Below the pieces are notes generated by a model. That model worked only from the letters and a program-made list of their open reading frames with translations, had not been told where the DNA came from and did not search any database. DNA of 12,545 nucleotides, taken from an uncultured Bacillota bacterium (GTDB lineage: Bacteria > Bacillota > Dehalobacteriia > UBA4068 > UBA4997). The position numbers and the translations under genes are program-made. The DNA lies in NCBI GenBank assembly GCA_948907985.1, contig CAQWMM010000053.1:1-12545 (forward strand), given 5' to 3'. Positions 1-6,679 of this stretch are shown here, piece after piece. The number at the start of each line of letters is the position of its first letter. Within the stretch, counting starts at the first letter, position 1.

Positions 1-2209
1 TGGGCGGGGTGGTGATTACGCTCATATCCCGCATACCCACCAACGACATATGCAGCGTGCGGGGAATCGGCGTGGCGGAAAGCGTCAGCACGTCGATATT
101 GCCCCGGATTTGCTTGATGCGCTCTTTATGCGCCACGCCAAAGCGTTGTTCCTCATCCACAATTAACAGGCCGAGATCGGCAAATTTAATATCTTTGGAG
201 AGCAGGCGGTGAGTGCCGATTAAGATATCCAGTTGACCAGCCGCGGTTTCGGCCAAAATTTCTTTTTGCTTTTTGGGGCTGACAAAGCGGCTGATAATAC
301 CCATCCTGACCGGGTAATTGGCGAAACGCTGGCGGAAGGTGTTAAAATGCTGTTCAGCCAGCAAGGTGGTTGGCGATAGCATAGCCACCTGTTTACCGTC
401 CTGGATGGCTTTAAAAGCGGCGCGCATAGCCAGTTCGGTTTTACCATAACCTACGTCGCCGCAAAGCAGCCTATCCATGGGGCGGCTGCTTTCCATATCT
501 TTTTTGATCTCGTCCAAAGCCTGCATTTGGCCGGGGGTTTCCTCGTATTCAAAAGCGTCTTCAAATTCCTGCTGCCAGGCAGAATCCGGCGAGAAAGCAT
601 AGCCCTGCGCCTGTTGCCGTTGGGCGTAAAGCTGCAAAAGTTCTTCCGCCATATCCTGCACCGAGGCTTTAACCTTGGCTTTAACCTTATCCCAGCGGTT
701 GCTGCCCAGTCTGTCCAGCTTGGGGGCGGCGGCGCCGTTGCCAATATATTTCTGCACCATGTGCATCTGTTCGGCAGGGATAAAAAGTTTATCGCCGGCG
801 GCGTATTCAATTTTCAGATAATCAGCGGTTACGCCGTCGGCGGTTACCCGCTCTATACCGGCAAAACGTCCTATGCCGTGATTGGTGTGGACGATATAAT
901 CGCCCGGTTTTAGTTCCACAAAGGCGCTCAGATCAGCTTCTTGACTTGCTTTGCCGCGGCTTTGCTGACTTTTGGCCGCTTTGCCCAGCAGTTCTTTTTC
1001 GGTTATTACCACCAGTTTGGCGGCGGGATATTCAAAACCGCTGGCCAAAGCGCAGACGCCAATGGCGGCCTGGGGATAATCATAATCGTTTAAGATGGCG
1101 CGCAGACGTTCCGCGCGCAGTTGAGAACTGGCACAAAAAAAGATGTACCAGCCGTTTTGCCGCCATTTTTGCAGATCCTGGGCAAAAATGGCTAACTGGC
1201 CCGTATATGACGGCAACTCCAGCGCTTGCAGTTCAACGTGTTGCTGCTGACTGATTGCACAGCGCTGGGGCAGGCCGGTAAATGAGGTGTGGTTGCGCCG
1301 GTTAATTTGTTCAATAACCTGTTCGGCCGGCAAATAATTGCCTAAAATTGTTTGCAGTTGTTGTTTGGTTAAACGTTTGGCGTTCAACAGGTCGTCAAAA
1401 TAAAGCTGACGCTCTTTTTCCGCATCGTGCAGGCTTTTTTCGCATAAGGCCGGTTCCAGCAGCAGCAGGGGCGCGCCGGCTGGCAAATAAGCAAGAAAAA
1501 AGTCGCCGTCCTGTTGCAGGCTGTTCTGGCAGGGGTATAATTCCAGCGTTTGCCGGCAGTTTTCGGCGGAGCGCTGGGTGGCCGGATCAAAAAAGCGAAT
1601 ACTTTCGATTTCGCAGTCAAAAAAATCCAGACGCACAGGCCGGCCCCAGCCGACCGGGAAAATATCGGCAATGCCGCCGCGGCAGGCAAAAGCGCCGGGC
1701 GCGTCGATCATGGCTTCCCGGCGATACCCCAAATCTACCAGCCGGCGGGCCAGCTCGTCAATTTCCAGTTGCGCGCCGGGTTTAAGCGTTAATTTATCCT
1801 GCTGAAAGGTATCCCGCCTTTGGAATTTGCCCAGCAGTGATTCGGCGGGGGTAACGATTATGGCCGGCTGGGGCTGCACCAGGGCGGACAGGGCCTTTAG
1901 GCGCTGGGCGATCACCTCGGCCTCCGGCTGAAAATCCGTTAAAGGAGAAATTTCTAACGGCGGCAGCACAAAGATTGGCGTTTCCGGCAGCAGCGCTTTC
2001 AGGTTTTGCGCAACGACGGCGGCGCTGTCCGTGTCCGGCGTCAGCAGGCAGAGGCTTTGCTGCTGCCTGCAAAACAGGCTGGCGGCGGCGGCCGCCAAAA
2101 GTCCGCCCGGCAGACCGACGGCAAATGGCGCTCGATTATGGCGATATTGAAACAGGCTGTTAATTGGTTCGTTATCTTTAATAACGTTTAGTAGATCCTG
2201 TTGCAGCAT
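1..2209 (-). CDS. mfd: Transcription-repair coupling factor Mfd (partial, C-terminus beyond left edge)
   Basis: Mfd is an ATP-driven DNA translocase that removes RNA polymerase stalled at lesions and recruits the UvrABC excision machinery. An open frame of 736 codons runs leftward from the ATG at 2209 and is still open at the window edge; the family is usually about 1150 residues, so about a third is missing. Visible in order: an N-terminal UvrB-like module (RGGIADIFPVG, then VRLDFFDCEIESIRFFD); an RNA-polymerase-interacting CarD-like domain from about residue 430 (LKPGDYIVHTNHGIGRF); the helicase Walker A motif GDVGYGKTE near 583; the DEEQRFG box near 683; and SATPIPRT shortly after. The sequence ends just past MSVITTPP, inside the translocation module. 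An AAGGAG site lies 7 bases before the ATG. The start is 57 bases downstream of the pth stop, so the two genes are probably co-transcribed. Identification is firm from the domain order. Confidence 0.97.
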   Translation of the reverse strand, partial: MLQQDLLNVIKDNEPINSLFQYRHNRAPFAVGLPGGLLAAAAASLFCRQQQSLCLLTPDTDSAAVVAQNLKALLPETPIFVLPPLEISPLTDFQPEAEVIAQRLKALSALVQPQPAIIVTPAESLLGKFQRRDTFQQDKLTLKPGAQLEIDELARRLVDLGYRREAMIDAPGAFACRGGIADIFPVGWGRPVRLDFFDCEIESIRFFDPATQRSAENCRQTLELYPCQNSLQQDGDFFLAYLPAGAPLLLLEPALCEKSLHDAEKERQLYFDDLLNAKRLTKQQLQTILGNYLPAEQVIEQINRRNHTSFTGLPQRCAISQQQHVELQALELPSYTGQLAIFAQDLQKWRQNGWYIFFCASSQLRAERLRAILNDYDYPQAAIGVCALASGFEYPAAKLVVITEKELLGKAAKSQQSRGKASQEADLSAFVELKPGDYIVHTNHGIGRFAGIERVTADGVTADYLKIEYAAGDKLFIPAEQMHMVQKYIGNGAAAPKLDRLGSNRWDKVKAKVKASVQDMAEELLQLYAQRQQAQGYAFSPDSAWQQEFEDAFEYEETPGQMQALDEIKKDMESSRPMDRLLCGDVGYGKTELAMRAAFKAIQDGKQVAMLSPTTLLAEQHFNTFRQRFANYPVRMGIISRFVSPKKQKEILAETAAGQLDILIGTHRLLSKDIKFADLGLLIVDEEQRFGVAHKERIKQIRGNIDVLTLSATPIPRTLHMSLVGMRDMSVITTPP

Positions 2210-2266
2210 TGTTTAACTCCTTATTTTTTGTTGATTGCCTGAAATTAAATTGGGGTGGCGGGAGCC

Positions 2267-2866
2267 TCAGGGCTGCTGCGGCTTTTTCTGGCCCGGTTTA
2301 TCCGGCCCGTTAAATTCGTTCATGGCGGCAACGATACCTTTTTCCAGCCAGCAGACGGCGGCGGCGGCGGCGGCGCGCACGGCGGGCCGCAGCAGTTGTT
2401 TTTCCTCCTCGCTGAATGAACCCAGCACATAGTTAACGGTATCGCCATAAAGCGGATGATTGATACCGATTTTGCAGCGGCTGATTTTGTTGTCGTTGCC
2501 CAGATGTGCAATAATATCCTTAATGCCGTTGTGGCCGCCGGCCGAGCCTTTCTGGCGCAGGCGCAGCTGGCCGCAGGGTAAATCCATATCGTCAAACAAA
2601 ATCAGAATATCCTCATGCGGGATTTTATAAAAATCAACTGCGGCTGCCACGGCCTGACCGCTGCAATTCATGAAGGTCTGGGGTTTCAGCAGCAGCAGTT
2701 TTTCTCCCAGATAGCGTCCTTCGGCGACGCTGGCTGAAAATTTGTTTTTATTAAACTCCAGCCCCAGCTGATTGGCCAGATAATCAACAGCTATAAAGCC
2801 CAGGTTATGCCGGGAATTGCGGTATTCCGCGCCGGGATTGCCCAGACCGACGATTAGCTTTGTCAT
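2267..2866 (-). CDS. pth: Peptidyl-tRNA hydrolase
   Basis: Pth hydrolyses the ester bond of peptidyl-tRNAs dropped by stalled ribosomes, recycling tRNA in the cytoplasm. The 199-residue product has the usual family length. It shows the N-terminal VGLGNPG signature with Asn10, the catalytic His20 (SRHNLGF), the substrate-binding segment KPQTFMNCSG around 61-70, Asp93 in LFDDMDLP and the KGSAGGHNG motif with Asn113. These match the residues known to be essential in E. coli Pth. The C-terminus carries an alanine run coded by a GCN triplet tract and ends in a lysine/proline-rich tail. An AGGAG site precedes the ATG at 2866. It heads a leftward unit with mfd, a common pairing in Firmicutes. Confidence 0.97.
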   Translation of the reverse strand: MTKLIVGLGNPGAEYRNSRHNLGFIAVDYLANQLGLEFNKNKFSASVAEGRYLGEKLLLLKPQTFMNCSGQAVAAAVDFYKIPHEDILILFDDMDLPCGQLRLRQKGSAGGHNGIKDIIAHLGNDNKISRCKIGINHPLYGDTVNYVLGSFSEEEKQLLRPAVRAAAAAAVCWLEKGIVAAMNEFNGPDKPGQKKPQQP

Positions 2867-2903
2867 ATTATACTCCTATTTATATGAATAAAATGATTCG
2901 TAA

Positions 2904-2932
2904 ATTATAGTTTAACACAAATAGACTGCTAA
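2904..2932 (-). promoter_or_regulatory. Sigma-A-type promoter for pth-mfd
   Basis: On the minus strand TTAGCA (2932-2927) is followed after exactly 17 bases by a perfect TATAAT (2909-2904). Transcription would start near 2897, giving a leader of about 30 bases before the pth ATG. The -35 matches the consensus at 4 of 6 positions. The assignment comes from pattern and position only. Confidence 0.6.
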
Positions 2933-3067
2933 TTAAAGGGTTTGTTTGATTTTTTTTCTAATAAAATTTGCTTAATAAAAAAAAGTTTATTAGCTAAAAA
3001 AATGGCATAGTTCGCCGGGGGAGGCATATTAATTTAGCAGCAGAGAAAGAAGGGGAGCGTGAAAAAT

Positions 3068-3817
3068 ATGTTGGAAAAAAATAGGAATACAAGCGAAGTT
3101 AACGCTATGTATTTGCTGGATATGCCGGTTTTCAGTATCAACGAGGCCGAGGCCGTCGGCGTGGTGAAGAATATAATCATTGATCCGGTGGAAAAATGCC
3201 TGCTGGCGCTGGCGGTGGATAAGCGGGGCTGGTATCATGACGTGCGGGTTATTCCAGCTGCCAAAATCCGCAGCATTGGCGAGGACGTTATTAATATTGA
3301 TGAAAAGCAGTCGGCCAAGCGGGCGGTGAATTTGCCGCGAATTGTCGAATATATGCATAAACCCTGCGGCCTGGTGGGCAACCGTATTATCAGCGACGAG
3401 GGGCAGCTTTTGGGTAAAGTGGAGAGGTTCTTTATTGAGCGGGAAAGCGGGCGTATCAGCCGGCTGGACGTTAGCGGCGGTATTGCCGGCGGAGCGCTGG
3501 GCGGGCTGCTTTCCGGACGGGTTTCAGTGCCGGCCAGCTTTATCATTACCATTGGCGCGGACGCGGTTGTGGTTGACCGCAGCTGCCTGGAGCATCTGCA
3601 AATCAGCGCCGGAGTTTTGCAGGTTAATTTCAATCTGGCCAGAGAGCGCGCCGCCGGCCTTTGGCAGCAGACTGTAAGCGGAACCCAGCGCCTGGGGCAG
3701 GGTATGCGCCAGCAGCTTAGCGAGTTCAACGCGGCCCGCCGGCAAAAACAGCAGCAGGCCCAGGCAGACGCGGCGGCCGCGTCGGATGAAGCGGAGGCGC
3801 TGCCGATAAGCGTTTAA
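3068..3817 (+). CDS. Double PRC-barrel domain protein
   Basis: PRC-barrels are small beta-barrels found in the RNA-processing protein RimM, photosynthetic reaction centre H subunits and several Firmicute proteins. The exact role here is unknown. Two copies are visible: one over roughly residues 12-85 (beginning MYLLDMPVFSINEAEAVGVV) and a second over about 100-180 (GNRIISDEGQLLGKVERFF). The second copy is interrupted by a glycine-rich stretch (SGGIAGGALGGLLSG). The last 60 residues are rich in Gln, Ala and Arg and probably form an extended or coiled tail. No signal peptide is seen. I take the ATG at 3068, because AAGGGGAG at 3050-3057 is 10 bases upstream; an in-frame GTG at 3059 would leave only one base of spacing. 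The gene is divergent from pth, with a 201-base AT-rich gap. It may be structural or regulatory in sporulation given its neighbours, but that is inference. Confidence 0.8.
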   Translation: MLEKNRNTSEVNAMYLLDMPVFSINEAEAVGVVKNIIIDPVEKCLLALAVDKRGWYHDVRVIPAAKIRSIGEDVINIDEKQSAKRAVNLPRIVEYMHKPCGLVGNRIISDEGQLLGKVERFFIERESGRISRLDVSGGIAGGALGGLLSGRVSVPASFIITIGADAVVVDRSCLEHLQISAGVLQVNFNLARERAAGLWQQTVSGTQRLGQGMRQQLSEFNAARRQKQQQAQADAAAASDEAEALPISV

Positions 3818-3861
3818 ATACGGACGTTGAATAAATCTTTTATACAAAAATCCGCAAACCA

Positions 3862-3891
3862 TTGACAGCCCCCACTATTGGCCTGTATAAT
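3862..3891 (+). promoter_or_regulatory. Consensus sigma-A promoter upstream of bofC-like gene
   Basis: TTGACA (3862-3867) and TATAAT (3886-3891) both match the vegetative consensus perfectly, separated by 18 bases. Transcription should begin near 3898, leaving a leader of about 115 bases before the bofC-like ATG. The spacer contains one arm of a 12-bp inverted repeat, which suggests control by a DNA-binding protein or by a structural switch. Confidence 0.75.
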
Positions 3892-3956
3892 AATCTTAAG
3901 CCGTAAAAATGCGCAGAAAACTGCCGGCGACAGGTATGTGCAGCGCCAATAGTGGG
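3871..3956. repeat. 12-bp perfect inverted repeat around the bofC leader
   Basis: CCCACTATTGGC (3871-3882) is repeated in exact reverse complement as GCCAATAGTGGG (3945-3956), 62 bases apart. The left arm lies between the -35 and -10 boxes of the promoter at 3862-3891 and the right arm lies in the transcribed leader, so transcripts from this promoter cannot form the full hairpin. A pair of operator half-sites or an invertible segment fits better than an attenuator. Confidence 0.7.
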
Positions 3957-4011
3957 CAAACTGATAGCATAAATTGGCCCTTTAAGGGGCGGCTGGAGGT
4001 TTGATTGCTTT

Positions 4012-4596
4012 ATGCGGCGATTTTGGTTTGCGGTGTCTTTGTTTTTGGTGTTTGTTTTTACGGCCTCGGCGTCGTATATATATTTTGTGTTGATGGATAG
4101 CCCGCAAAAAGTGGACGAGCCTTATATGGCTCTGGGCACGCCGGTTACTACTCTGGAGGCGGAGGTTAAGACGGTTCTGCCGGATATGCGGCTGACGGTA
4201 CGGGAGGTTTACCCGGAATGTGGGCATACCGTGGAGCAGCAGCTTTCTGCCGCTGGCAGCGAGTGGCAGGGGCGTTCTTTTGACGAGTTGGCTTTGGAGG
4301 GCTGGGCTGTGGCGCAGACGGGGGCGCAAAGCCTGGAATTGCAGAAAGAGGAGCCAGGGCTTTGCCCGGACGAAGCCGCCCAACGCTTGCTCTGCCAAAC
4401 AGAACGCGGCTTGGCGGTTTATGAGGGTAATTTGCAGCACACCGGCCAGCTTTTGCTGGAGATGCCGGCCGTGGCCTTAAGCGCCGAACTACCGGCGGAT
4501 TTTGTAGCCAGCCTGGAGAACGGCGGTTATCAGTTAGCCTCGCAGGAGGAACTGGACGAGCTTTTGGAATCTTTGGATGAATTGATTGGCGGATAA
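4012..4596 (+). CDS. bofC: BofC-like protein (BofC C-terminal domain), membrane-anchored
   Basis: In B. subtilis BofC is a forespore-made protein that restrains the SpoIVB protease in the signalling step that activates sigma-K in the mother cell. This 194-residue product begins with one hydrophobic segment (about residues 5-27), consistent with a signal anchor and an extracytoplasmic body. The C-terminal half has the BofC-type pattern: LTVREVYPECG, then FDELALEGWAVAQ, then PGLCPDEAAQRLLC followed by RGLAVYEG. The end is acidic (EELDELLESLDELIGG). A GGAGG site at 3995-3999 lies 12 bases before the ATG. The gene sits behind a consensus vegetative promoter, which is odd for a late sporulation gene. 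Similarity is by motif pattern only, so I regard it as a BofC-domain protein rather than a proven functional equivalent. Confidence 0.65.
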   Translation: MRRFWFAVSLFLVFVFTASASYIYFVLMDSPQKVDEPYMALGTPVTTLEAEVKTVLPDMRLTVREVYPECGHTVEQQLSAAGSEWQGRSFDELALEGWAVAQTGAQSLELQKEEPGLCPDEAAQRLLCQTERGLAVYEGNLQHTGQLLLEMPAVALSAELPADFVASLENGGYQLASQEELDELLESLDELIGG

Positions 4597-4612
4597 AATC
4601 TTAGTCGGTTTG

Positions 4613-4673
4613 ATGTTGGACGGCATAGCGGGCTATCTGCTTTTTGGCCGAAGGTTCATTTCTTAAAGTATAA
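4613..4673 (+). pseudogene. Decayed tandem copy of the ylxP 5' end
   Basis: The stretch beginning ATGTTGGACGGCATAGCG at 4613 aligns with the true ylxP start at 4694 (ATGTTGGTTGGCATAGCG) for about 61 bases, with roughly 50 matches and one single-base gap. It can be read as MLDGIAGYLLFGRRFIS and then stops at TAA, against MLVGIAEYQLFLPNAHS in the intact gene. Similarity ends before the second copy's ribosome binding site. It appears to be a partial 81-bp tandem duplication that has decayed. Confidence 0.7.
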
Positions 4674-4693
4674 AAAATTTGGGAGATGATGGG

Positions 4694-4978
4694 ATGTTGG
4701 TTGGCATAGCGGAGTATCAGCTTTTCCTGCCGAACGCTCATTCCTTAAAGGATAAGCGGGCGCTGCTGAAAAGTTTGCAGGCGCGCCTGCATAATAAATT
4801 CCCGGCGGCGGTGTGCGAGGCCGGGCAACAGGAGCTTTGGCAGCGTTCCACTCTGGGCGTGGCAGTGGTGGGCAATCAGCAGCGCCATGTGGAAAGTATG
4901 CTGGCCAGCATCGGCCAATTTGTTGAAAACTTCAGCCCGGATCTGGAATTAACCGATATTCGGCAGGAAATCATCTGA
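4694..4978 (+). CDS. ylxP: YlxP family protein (DUF503)
   Basis: YlxP proteins are small cytoplasmic proteins, often encoded near nusA-infB-rbfA in Firmicutes; a ribosome-assembly link has been proposed, but the biochemical role is unclear. The 94-residue product has the family pattern: LPNAHSLKDKRALLKSLQAR near the start, then CEAGQQELWQRSTLGVAVV in the middle and an acidic end (FSPDLELTDIRQEII). I choose the ATG at 4694 because GGGAG at 4681-4685 is 8 bases upstream; an upstream in-frame TTG at 4679 overlaps that site and would add five residues lacking family similarity. Here the gene is away from nusA-infB and sits between bofC and trmL, just after a broken duplicate of its own beginning. 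Confidence 0.88.
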   Translation: MLVGIAEYQLFLPNAHSLKDKRALLKSLQARLHNKFPAAVCEAGQQELWQRSTLGVAVVGNQQRHVESMLASIGQFVENFSPDLELTDIRQEII

Positions 4979-5061
4979 CCGGGGCCGAAAATATATTTAG
5001 CCAGTTTGTGGGCGATATATAATATGGTAGAAAAAATTTTTATACAGGATAGTGATACATT

Positions 5062-5634
5062 TTGACTGAACAAAATAAACAGGCTGCTTTTCCAACTTAT
5101 CAAAACGTGCCGGATCTGCGCCATTGGCCGCAGCCCAACAGCACGCCCTGGGCGGAGCCTGCTCTGGCGCCGGCGCTGAATATTGTGCTTTATGAGCCGG
5201 AGATCCCGGCTAATACCGGCAATATTTCCCGAACATGTGTGGTTACGGGGGCCGCTCTGCACCTGATTGAGCCTCTGGGCTTTGACATCAGCGAGCGGGC
5301 GGTGCGCCGGGCGGGTTTGGATTACTGGCAAAAACTTCAGCTTTATACATATCATAATTGGCAGGATTTTTTGGAACGCAACCCCGGCGCGGAGATTTTT
5401 TTGGCCACCACCAAAGGCAGCGTACCTTATACGGAAATCAGTTATCCCCGCGGAGCCTTTCTTGTTTTTGGCCGGGAAACCGCCGGCCTGCCGGAAGAAC
5501 TGCACAAGGCTTACCCGGACAAACGATTGCGGATTCCGATGCGCAGTGAATACCGCTCTTTGAACCTATCCAACGCGGTGGCCGTGGTGCTGTTTGAGGC
5601 TTTGCGTCAGCAGGGCTTTCCAGATTTGTTATAG
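5062..5634 (+). CDS. trmL: tRNA (cytidine/uridine-34 2'-O)-methyltransferase TrmL, with N-terminal extension
   Basis: TrmL is a SPOUT-class enzyme that uses SAM to 2'-O-methylate the wobble nucleotide of tRNA-Leu isoacceptors. The core starts at LNIVLYEPEIPANTGNISR (from residue 39) and contains the three knot motifs: NTGN at 51-54, FGRETAGLPEELH at 136-148, and RIPM...SLNLSNAVAVVLFEAL at 157-181. The core is about 150 residues, the normal family length. In front are some 38 extra residues rich in Gln, Pro and Trp (for example LRHWPQPNSTPWAEP) with no recognised domain. The start is a TTG at 5062 with an AGGA at 5046-5049, a weak site at long spacing. The enzyme class is firm; the N-terminal boundary is less so, although no better start with a ribosome binding site is seen at the core. 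Confidence 0.92.
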   Translation: MTEQNKQAAFPTYQNVPDLRHWPQPNSTPWAEPALAPALNIVLYEPEIPANTGNISRTCVVTGAALHLIEPLGFDISERAVRRAGLDYWQKLQLYTYHNWQDFLERNPGAEIFLATTKGSVPYTEISYPRGAFLVFGRETAGLPEELHKAYPDKRLRIPMRSEYRSLNLSNAVAVVLFEALRQQGFPDLL

Positions 5635-5646
5635 ACGGGGGCGGTT

Positions 5647-6288
5647 ATGCAGAATTTTGTAACCCTGGCAGCGCCGGCCTCGGCGGAATTGGTGGAAAAA
5701 AAGTCCCGCTTTATCGGCTATGCCGCCCCAGTGGCCGACGAGGCGGCGGCCCAGGCCTTTTTGCAGGAAATTCGCAGCCGTCATCGGGACGCTACCCATA
5801 ATTGCTACGCTTATCAGGCCGGCGAGAACGATCAGTTTCAGCGCTCCAGCGACGACGGCGAGCCGTCCGGCACCGCCGGCCGGCCAATTTTAGAAGTAAT
5901 CCGCGGGCGGGGCCTAAAAAATACCGCCGTGGTGGTAACTCGTTATTTTGGCGGTATTCTGCTGGGTACGGGCGGCCTGGTACGGGCTTATTCGGCGGCG
6001 GCCAAGGCGGCTTTGGCTGCTGCCAGGCTGGTTAGCTGTCAGCCGGCGGCGCTTTACGCCTTATCTGTTGATTATGCCAACTGGCAGCGTTTGACTAATT
6101 TTTTGCAAAGCAGCGGCTGGGAGTTAAAAAATACGGCCTTTTCCGATCAGGTGGATGTGCAATTTGCCGCGCCGCTGGTCCAGCGGGCGGATTTGCCCCG
6201 GCGTTTGGCGGAGCTTTTGGGGGCGGAGCCGCGCCTGTTACTGTTGGATGATAATACCTGGCTGCAAAAGCCCTGGCCGGAGGAATAA
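5647..6288 (+). CDS. yigZ: YigZ/IMPACT family protein
   Basis: Members of this family (UPF0029, related to eukaryotic IMPACT) are widespread cytoplasmic proteins with a ribosomal-S5-like N-terminal domain and a ferredoxin-like C-terminal domain; the bacterial function is not settled. The 213-residue product has all the hallmark blocks: KKSRFIGYAAPV near 18-29, SRHRDATHNCYAYQ near 44-57, SSDDGEPSGTAGRPILEVI near 67-85, and NTAVVVTRYFGGILLGTGGL near 92-111. The C-terminal half is more variable, as usual. The ATG at 5647 lies 12 bases after the trmL stop, with a G-rich stretch before it, so the gene is probably co-transcribed with trmL. Confidence 0.93.
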   Translation: MQNFVTLAAPASAELVEKKSRFIGYAAPVADEAAAQAFLQEIRSRHRDATHNCYAYQAGENDQFQRSSDDGEPSGTAGRPILEVIRGRGLKNTAVVVTRYFGGILLGTGGLVRAYSAAAKAALAAARLVSCQPAALYALSVDYANWQRLTNFLQSSGWELKNTAFSDQVDVQFAAPLVQRADLPRRLAELLGAEPRLLLLDDNTWLQKPWPEE

Positions 6289-6312
6289 TTATTTTGCCGG
6301 CCGGGCAGGCTA
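6283..6312 (+). promoter_or_regulatory. Candidate sigma-G-type promoter for the spore protein gene
   Basis: GAATA (6283-6287), then 18 bases, then CAGGCTA (6306-6312). The B. subtilis sigma-G pattern is roughly GNATR, 17-18 bases, CATNNTA, so this matches all five -35 positions and misses one defined base in the -10. It overlaps the yigZ stop codon and sits about 30 bases before the spore protein gene, a target expected of sigma-G. The pattern is short enough to occur by chance. Confidence 0.4.
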
Positions 6313-6341
6313 AGCTTATCAGCGGATATGAGGTGATAAGA

Positions 6342-6644
6342 ATGTCGCGGCAGAAAATTTCAGAAAAGAATTTGCAAAGCAACGAGCCGGGCGAGGAGCG
6401 TTCCCGCAAAAGCAAGATGAAAAGGCGCACCGATGGCTGGGAGGCGGCCAAGGCCGAAGTTGCCAAAGAACTTGGTCTGTGGGATAAGGTGCAGGCGGAG
6501 GGCTGGGCCAGCCTGACGGCCTCGGAGAGCGGCCGGTTGGGCGGGGTGCTTTCGGGGCGTTTTCCGGGCAAGGCCCCGCAGCGGGAACCAAAAAGGGGCA
6601 AAAACGCCGATAAATCGGGTGATAAGCAACCAAAAATCGAATAA
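6342..6644 (+). CDS. Alpha/beta-type small acid-soluble spore protein
   Basis: Alpha/beta-type spore proteins coat DNA in the dormant forespore, hold it in an A-like form and protect it from UV and heat; they are degraded at germination as an amino acid source. The central part, EAAKAEVAKELGLWDKVQAE then SLTASESGRLGGVLSGRF, follows the two-helix DNA-binding pattern of the family. At 100 residues it is longer than the usual 60-75, with charged Lys/Arg-rich arms on both sides. The start is the ATG at 6342 with AGGTGAT five bases upstream; an in-frame TTG at 6294 would add 16 residues without family similarity. It lies directly before spoIIGA-sigE-sigG and has its own sigma-G-like promoter candidate. 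The call is by motif; the extended arms make it a divergent member. Confidence 0.7.
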   Translation: MSRQKISEKNLQSNEPGEERSRKSKMKRRTDGWEAAKAEVAKELGLWDKVQAEGWASLTASESGRLGGVLSGRFPGKAPQREPKRGKNADKSGDKQPKIE

Positions 6645-6679
6645 TTTGTTGTAATAAAGAGCATCGTTTTTTACTCATT

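Noticed and set aside
527..1785. Plus-strand open frames of 100-145 codons across the left part of the window
   Set aside because: They lie opposite the continuous mfd frame, which carries clear domain motifs; they have no recognisable domains or ribosome binding sites.
2355..2378. GCG triplet run within pth as a simple-sequence repeat of regulatory interest
   Set aside because: It codes for an alanine run in a helical C-terminal part of Pth and fits the GC-rich codon use; no frameshift or sign of variability is visible.
2969..2995. AT-rich imperfect hairpin between pth and the PRC-barrel gene as a terminator
   Set aside because: The stem is almost all A-T with a bulge, and both neighbouring genes are transcribed away from this gap, so no transcript should end there.
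3005..3031. GCATA and CATATTA before the PRC-barrel gene as a sigma-G-type promoter
   Set aside because: The spacing is 15 bases instead of 17-18, and the sigma-F and sigma-E patterns fail at fixed positions.
3909..4004. 31-codon open frame in the bofC leader (MRRKLPATGMCSANSGQ...)
   Set aside because: No ribosome binding site precedes its ATG and no leader-peptide features are visible; it is likely a chance frame, though its stop lies next to the bofC ribosome binding site.
4996..5023. Possible promoter (TTTAGC, 16 bases, TATAAT) before trmL
   Set aside because: The -35 matches at only three positions; trmL could equally be read through from ylxP, so I do not list it as a feature.
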